Below are positions 6,008-7,774 of a stretch of 7,774 bases of DNA, piece by piece. The DNA comes from Balneolia bacterium (lineage in GTDB: Bacteria > Bacteroidota > Rhodothermia > Balneolales > Cyclonatronaceae). Below the pieces are notes generated by a model that worked only from the letters and a program-made list of their open reading frames with translations, did not search any database and was not told the DNA's origin. The translations under genes were made by a program, and so were the position numbers. How positions within the stretch are numbered: the stretch's first letter is position 1; each line of letters begins with the position of its first letter. Location of the stretch: NCBI GenBank assembly GCA_003566395.1, contig PXDL01000347.1, positions 1 to 7,774 of the forward strand. The letters run 5' to 3'.

Positions 6008-7774
6008 TCACAACCGCTGCATCTCCGCCATCCGACTGAATGAGCTGTCTTTGTCCGTCAGTTCTTCATACGTTCCCTGATCGGTGATGCGGCCGTTTTC
6101 GAGGAAGAATATATGATCGGCGTTGCGGATAGTTGAAAGTCTGTGCGCAATTATCAGGATGGTCAGCCGGCCCTTGAGGGCATCGATGCTTTCTTTGATC
6201 AATGCTTCTGACTCTGAATCGAGTGCACTTGTGGCCTCATCGAGAATCAGGATTCGCGGCTTTCTGTAAAGCTCTCTGGCAATGCACAGACGCTGTTTTT
6301 GTCCGCCGGAAAGTCTCACTCCCCGGTCACCAACTACCGTATCGTATCCGTCAGGAAGACTGTCGATAAACTCTGATATCCCCGCCTGTTCTGCTGCCAC
6401 ACGAATACCGGCTATATCAGTCTTTTGTGCTGCTTCGCCCGGCTTAAGGCTGATGTTCCCGGCTACGGTATCGTCGAAAACTACCGGCTCCTGTCCCACA
6501 TAGCCAATCAAACTTCTCCATGAAAGCGGATCAATCAGCTTTGAAGAGGTTCCGTCGATCAGGATTTCACCGGCTTGCGGCTGATGCAGCATGGTAACCA
6601 AATCCATAAGTGTTGTTTTTCCCGAACCCGAGCTCCCTACAAAAGCGGTGGATTGATTCGCTTTGATATTCAGGTTCAGCTCACGAAACAGCGGCTCGAG
6701 TTCCGGTTTAAAACCAAACCGGACGTTCTCAAGCTCAATACCTTCTTTCAGCCCGTCAATCTTCTGCTGTCCGGATTCGGTCTCTGCGCGCTGAAGCTGA
6801 TCAAATTCTTTCTCCACCATCTCAATTGGACCGATATAATTGATGGTACCGTGCCATCCGCTCTGCAGGGACATCACCTGACTCATGGCACGCTTAATCA
6901 ATACCAGCGCGACAATAATCGGAGCAATTGCAGCCTGAAAAACCGTTAGCTGAATGATTATGATTACAATCAGCAGAAGAATGATAAACGGCTCTTTTAC
7001 AGAACCGGTGAATGCCTTCAGGATCCCGAATTTCCGGGCGTAGGCAGAAAGTTTATCAATGCTGTTCGTGACCAGGTATTTTATGCTGCTGAACTGCCCG
7101 GTTGCCTTGAGATACTTAAACGCCTGGAGCTGTTCGACGGCTCGTTTATTCAGTTCAGTGTACTCGGTGGTGGTTTTGCGTGAAAGGTCTTTTACAACAG
7201 CGTTGAGTCTGCTGAAAATAATCAGATAAAACAACCCGGCTATTACGGCCATAAGTGCAAATTGCCACGACAGGATAAACGCAAAGCTCAAATAGAAAAC
7301 CGTCATGATGATTTTAGCGAGAAACCCTTTGAAGGTAAAGAATCCGCTAATCAGCCTGTGCGTCTGCCCGATTAATACATTAATAAAATGGCCGGTATTC
7401 TGATTGCTGTAGTACGAGTAGTTCATCCGCTCGTACCGGTCGTACATTTTTTTCTTCAGGTCTTTCTGAAGATTCGTGGCAACCACGGTATTATAGGTTC
7501 CGGAAGTAAATTGAATGCCGCCCTTCACTATAAAGACACCGCCGATCAGCAGCAGGATTCCCGAAATCGACTGCTCAAGTCCGAAAAATTCAAGAAATCC
7601 GTAAAGCGTTTGCGTGATGGCATCCTGACTTCCGCTCCCGCCTGACCCTTCAATCATCTCAATAAGCGGAAGCAGCAGCGCAATACCTATCGTCTCAATA
7701 AAAACAGCAACAAGCGTAAATCCGAAAATGACATACATCCGGTACCCCAGATATTTCTGAAATACTTTGTAGAA
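6008..7774 (-). CDS. ABC exporter, fused permease and ATPase (PglK/MsbA-like), 5'-truncated by the window edge
   Basis: A half-transporter with the membrane domain first and the ATPase last, ending in TGA at 6010-6008. An ATG at 7738 is available, but the frame stays open to the window edge with 12 further residues reading FYKVFQKYLGYR, so the true start is probably outside. Numbering from that Met, hydrophobic segments lie near 1-25, 55-75, 140-180 and 245-282. The ATPase has Walker A GSSGSGKTT (368-376), Q-loop Q416, signature LSGGQ (476-480), Walker B ILILDEA (496-502) with its catalytic Glu, and switch His532; all are intact. The N-terminal FIETIGIALLLPLIEMI resembles PglK-type lipid-linked oligosaccharide flippases, so the inferred role is moving a glycolipid or O-antigen-like precursor across the inner membrane. 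MsbA-like lipid export is an alternative. It points the same way as the sugar operon but is separated by 91 bp. Confidence 0.93.
   Translation of the reverse strand, partial: FYKVFQKYLGYRMYVIFGFTLVAVFIETIGIALLLPLIEMIEGSGGSGSQDAITQTLYGFLEFFGLEQSISGILLLIGGVFIVKGGIQFTSGTYNTVVATNLQKDLKKKMYDRYERMNYSYYSNQNTGHFINVLIGQTHRLISGFFTFKGFLAKIIMTVFYLSFAFILSWQFALMAVIAGLFYLIIFSRLNAVVKDLSRKTTTEYTELNKRAVEQLQAFKYLKATGQFSSIKYLVTNSIDKLSAYARKFGILKAFTGSVKEPFIILLLIVIIIIQLTVFQAAIAPIIVALVLIKRAMSQVMSLQSGWHGTINYIGPIEMVEKEFDQLQRAETESGQQKIDGLKEGIELENVRFGFKPELEPLFRELNLNIKANQSTAFVGSSGSGKTTLMDLVTMLHQPQAGEILIDGTSSKLIDPLSWRSLIGYVGQEPVVFDDTVAGNISLKPGEAAQKTDIAGIRVAAEQAGISEFIDSLPDGYDTVVGDRGVRLSGGQKQRLCIARELYRKPRILILDEATSALDSESEALIKESIDALKGRLTILIIAHRLSTIRNADHIFFLENGRITDQGTYEELTDKDSSFSRMAEMQRL

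Noticed and set aside
6575..6949. 124-codon open frame on the plus strand.
   Set aside because: It is antisense to the ABC exporter across its Walker A region and shows no family signature.
1..7774. CRISPR arrays, tRNA or rRNA genes, insertion sequences and attachment sites.
   Set aside because: No direct-repeat array, RNA gene signature, transposase motif or terminal repeat was seen; coding sequence fills nearly the whole window.

Overview
The window is a tightly packed, entirely minus-strand surface-sugar biosynthesis region from a Gram-negative-type bacterium. Moderate GC, very short or overlapping junctions, and Shine-Dalgarno sequences missing before several genes would suit the Bacteroidota/Balneolota side of the tree. 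This placement is a weak inference; no rRNA or other phylogenetic marker is present.

Layout in transcription order (right to left): (1) 7774-6008, an ABC exporter with fused permease and ATPase, PglK/MsbA-like, whose 5' end lies outside the window; (2) a 91-bp AT-rich gap (6007-5917), the only real intergenic space; (3) 5916-5206, an HddC-like sugar-1-phosphate nucleotidyltransferase; (4) 5209-3833, a CBS-domain pair fused to an HddA-like GHMP sugar kinase; (5) 3828-1924, a 634-aa fusion of a NeuB-type PEP-condensing synthase, an SAF/antifreeze-like domain and a xylose-isomerase-like TIM barrel; (6) 1923-1339, a GmhA-type SIS-domain isomerase; (7) 1342-518, a stand-alone xylose-isomerase-like TIM-barrel protein starting with TTG; (8) 506-1, the N-terminal 168 residues of a Gfo/Idh/MocA oxidoreductase, also starting with TTG and running off the left edge. 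Junctions between genes 3 to 8 are -4, +4, 0, -4 and +11 bp, so these six genes look like one operon.

Taken together, GmhA, the HddA-like kinase and the HddC-like nucleotidyltransferase match three of the four steps to GDP-D-glycero-alpha-D-manno-heptose; the GmhB phosphatase is not seen. The NeuB-type enzyme would make a 2-keto-3-deoxy sugar acid, but no CMP-sugar synthetase (NeuA) or hydrolysing epimerase (NeuC) is seen. The two isomerase-like barrels and the oxidoreductase would remodel sugar intermediates, and the ABC exporter could flip a lipid-linked glycan. The mixture of heptose-type and nonulosonate-type enzymes, with two unusual domain fusions, is the most interesting aspect: it may be an undescribed sugar-acid or modified-heptose pathway. 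Other points are a Ser where NeuB usually has its SAF-domain Arg, and a possible -1 frameshift site that would fuse GmhA to the next protein.
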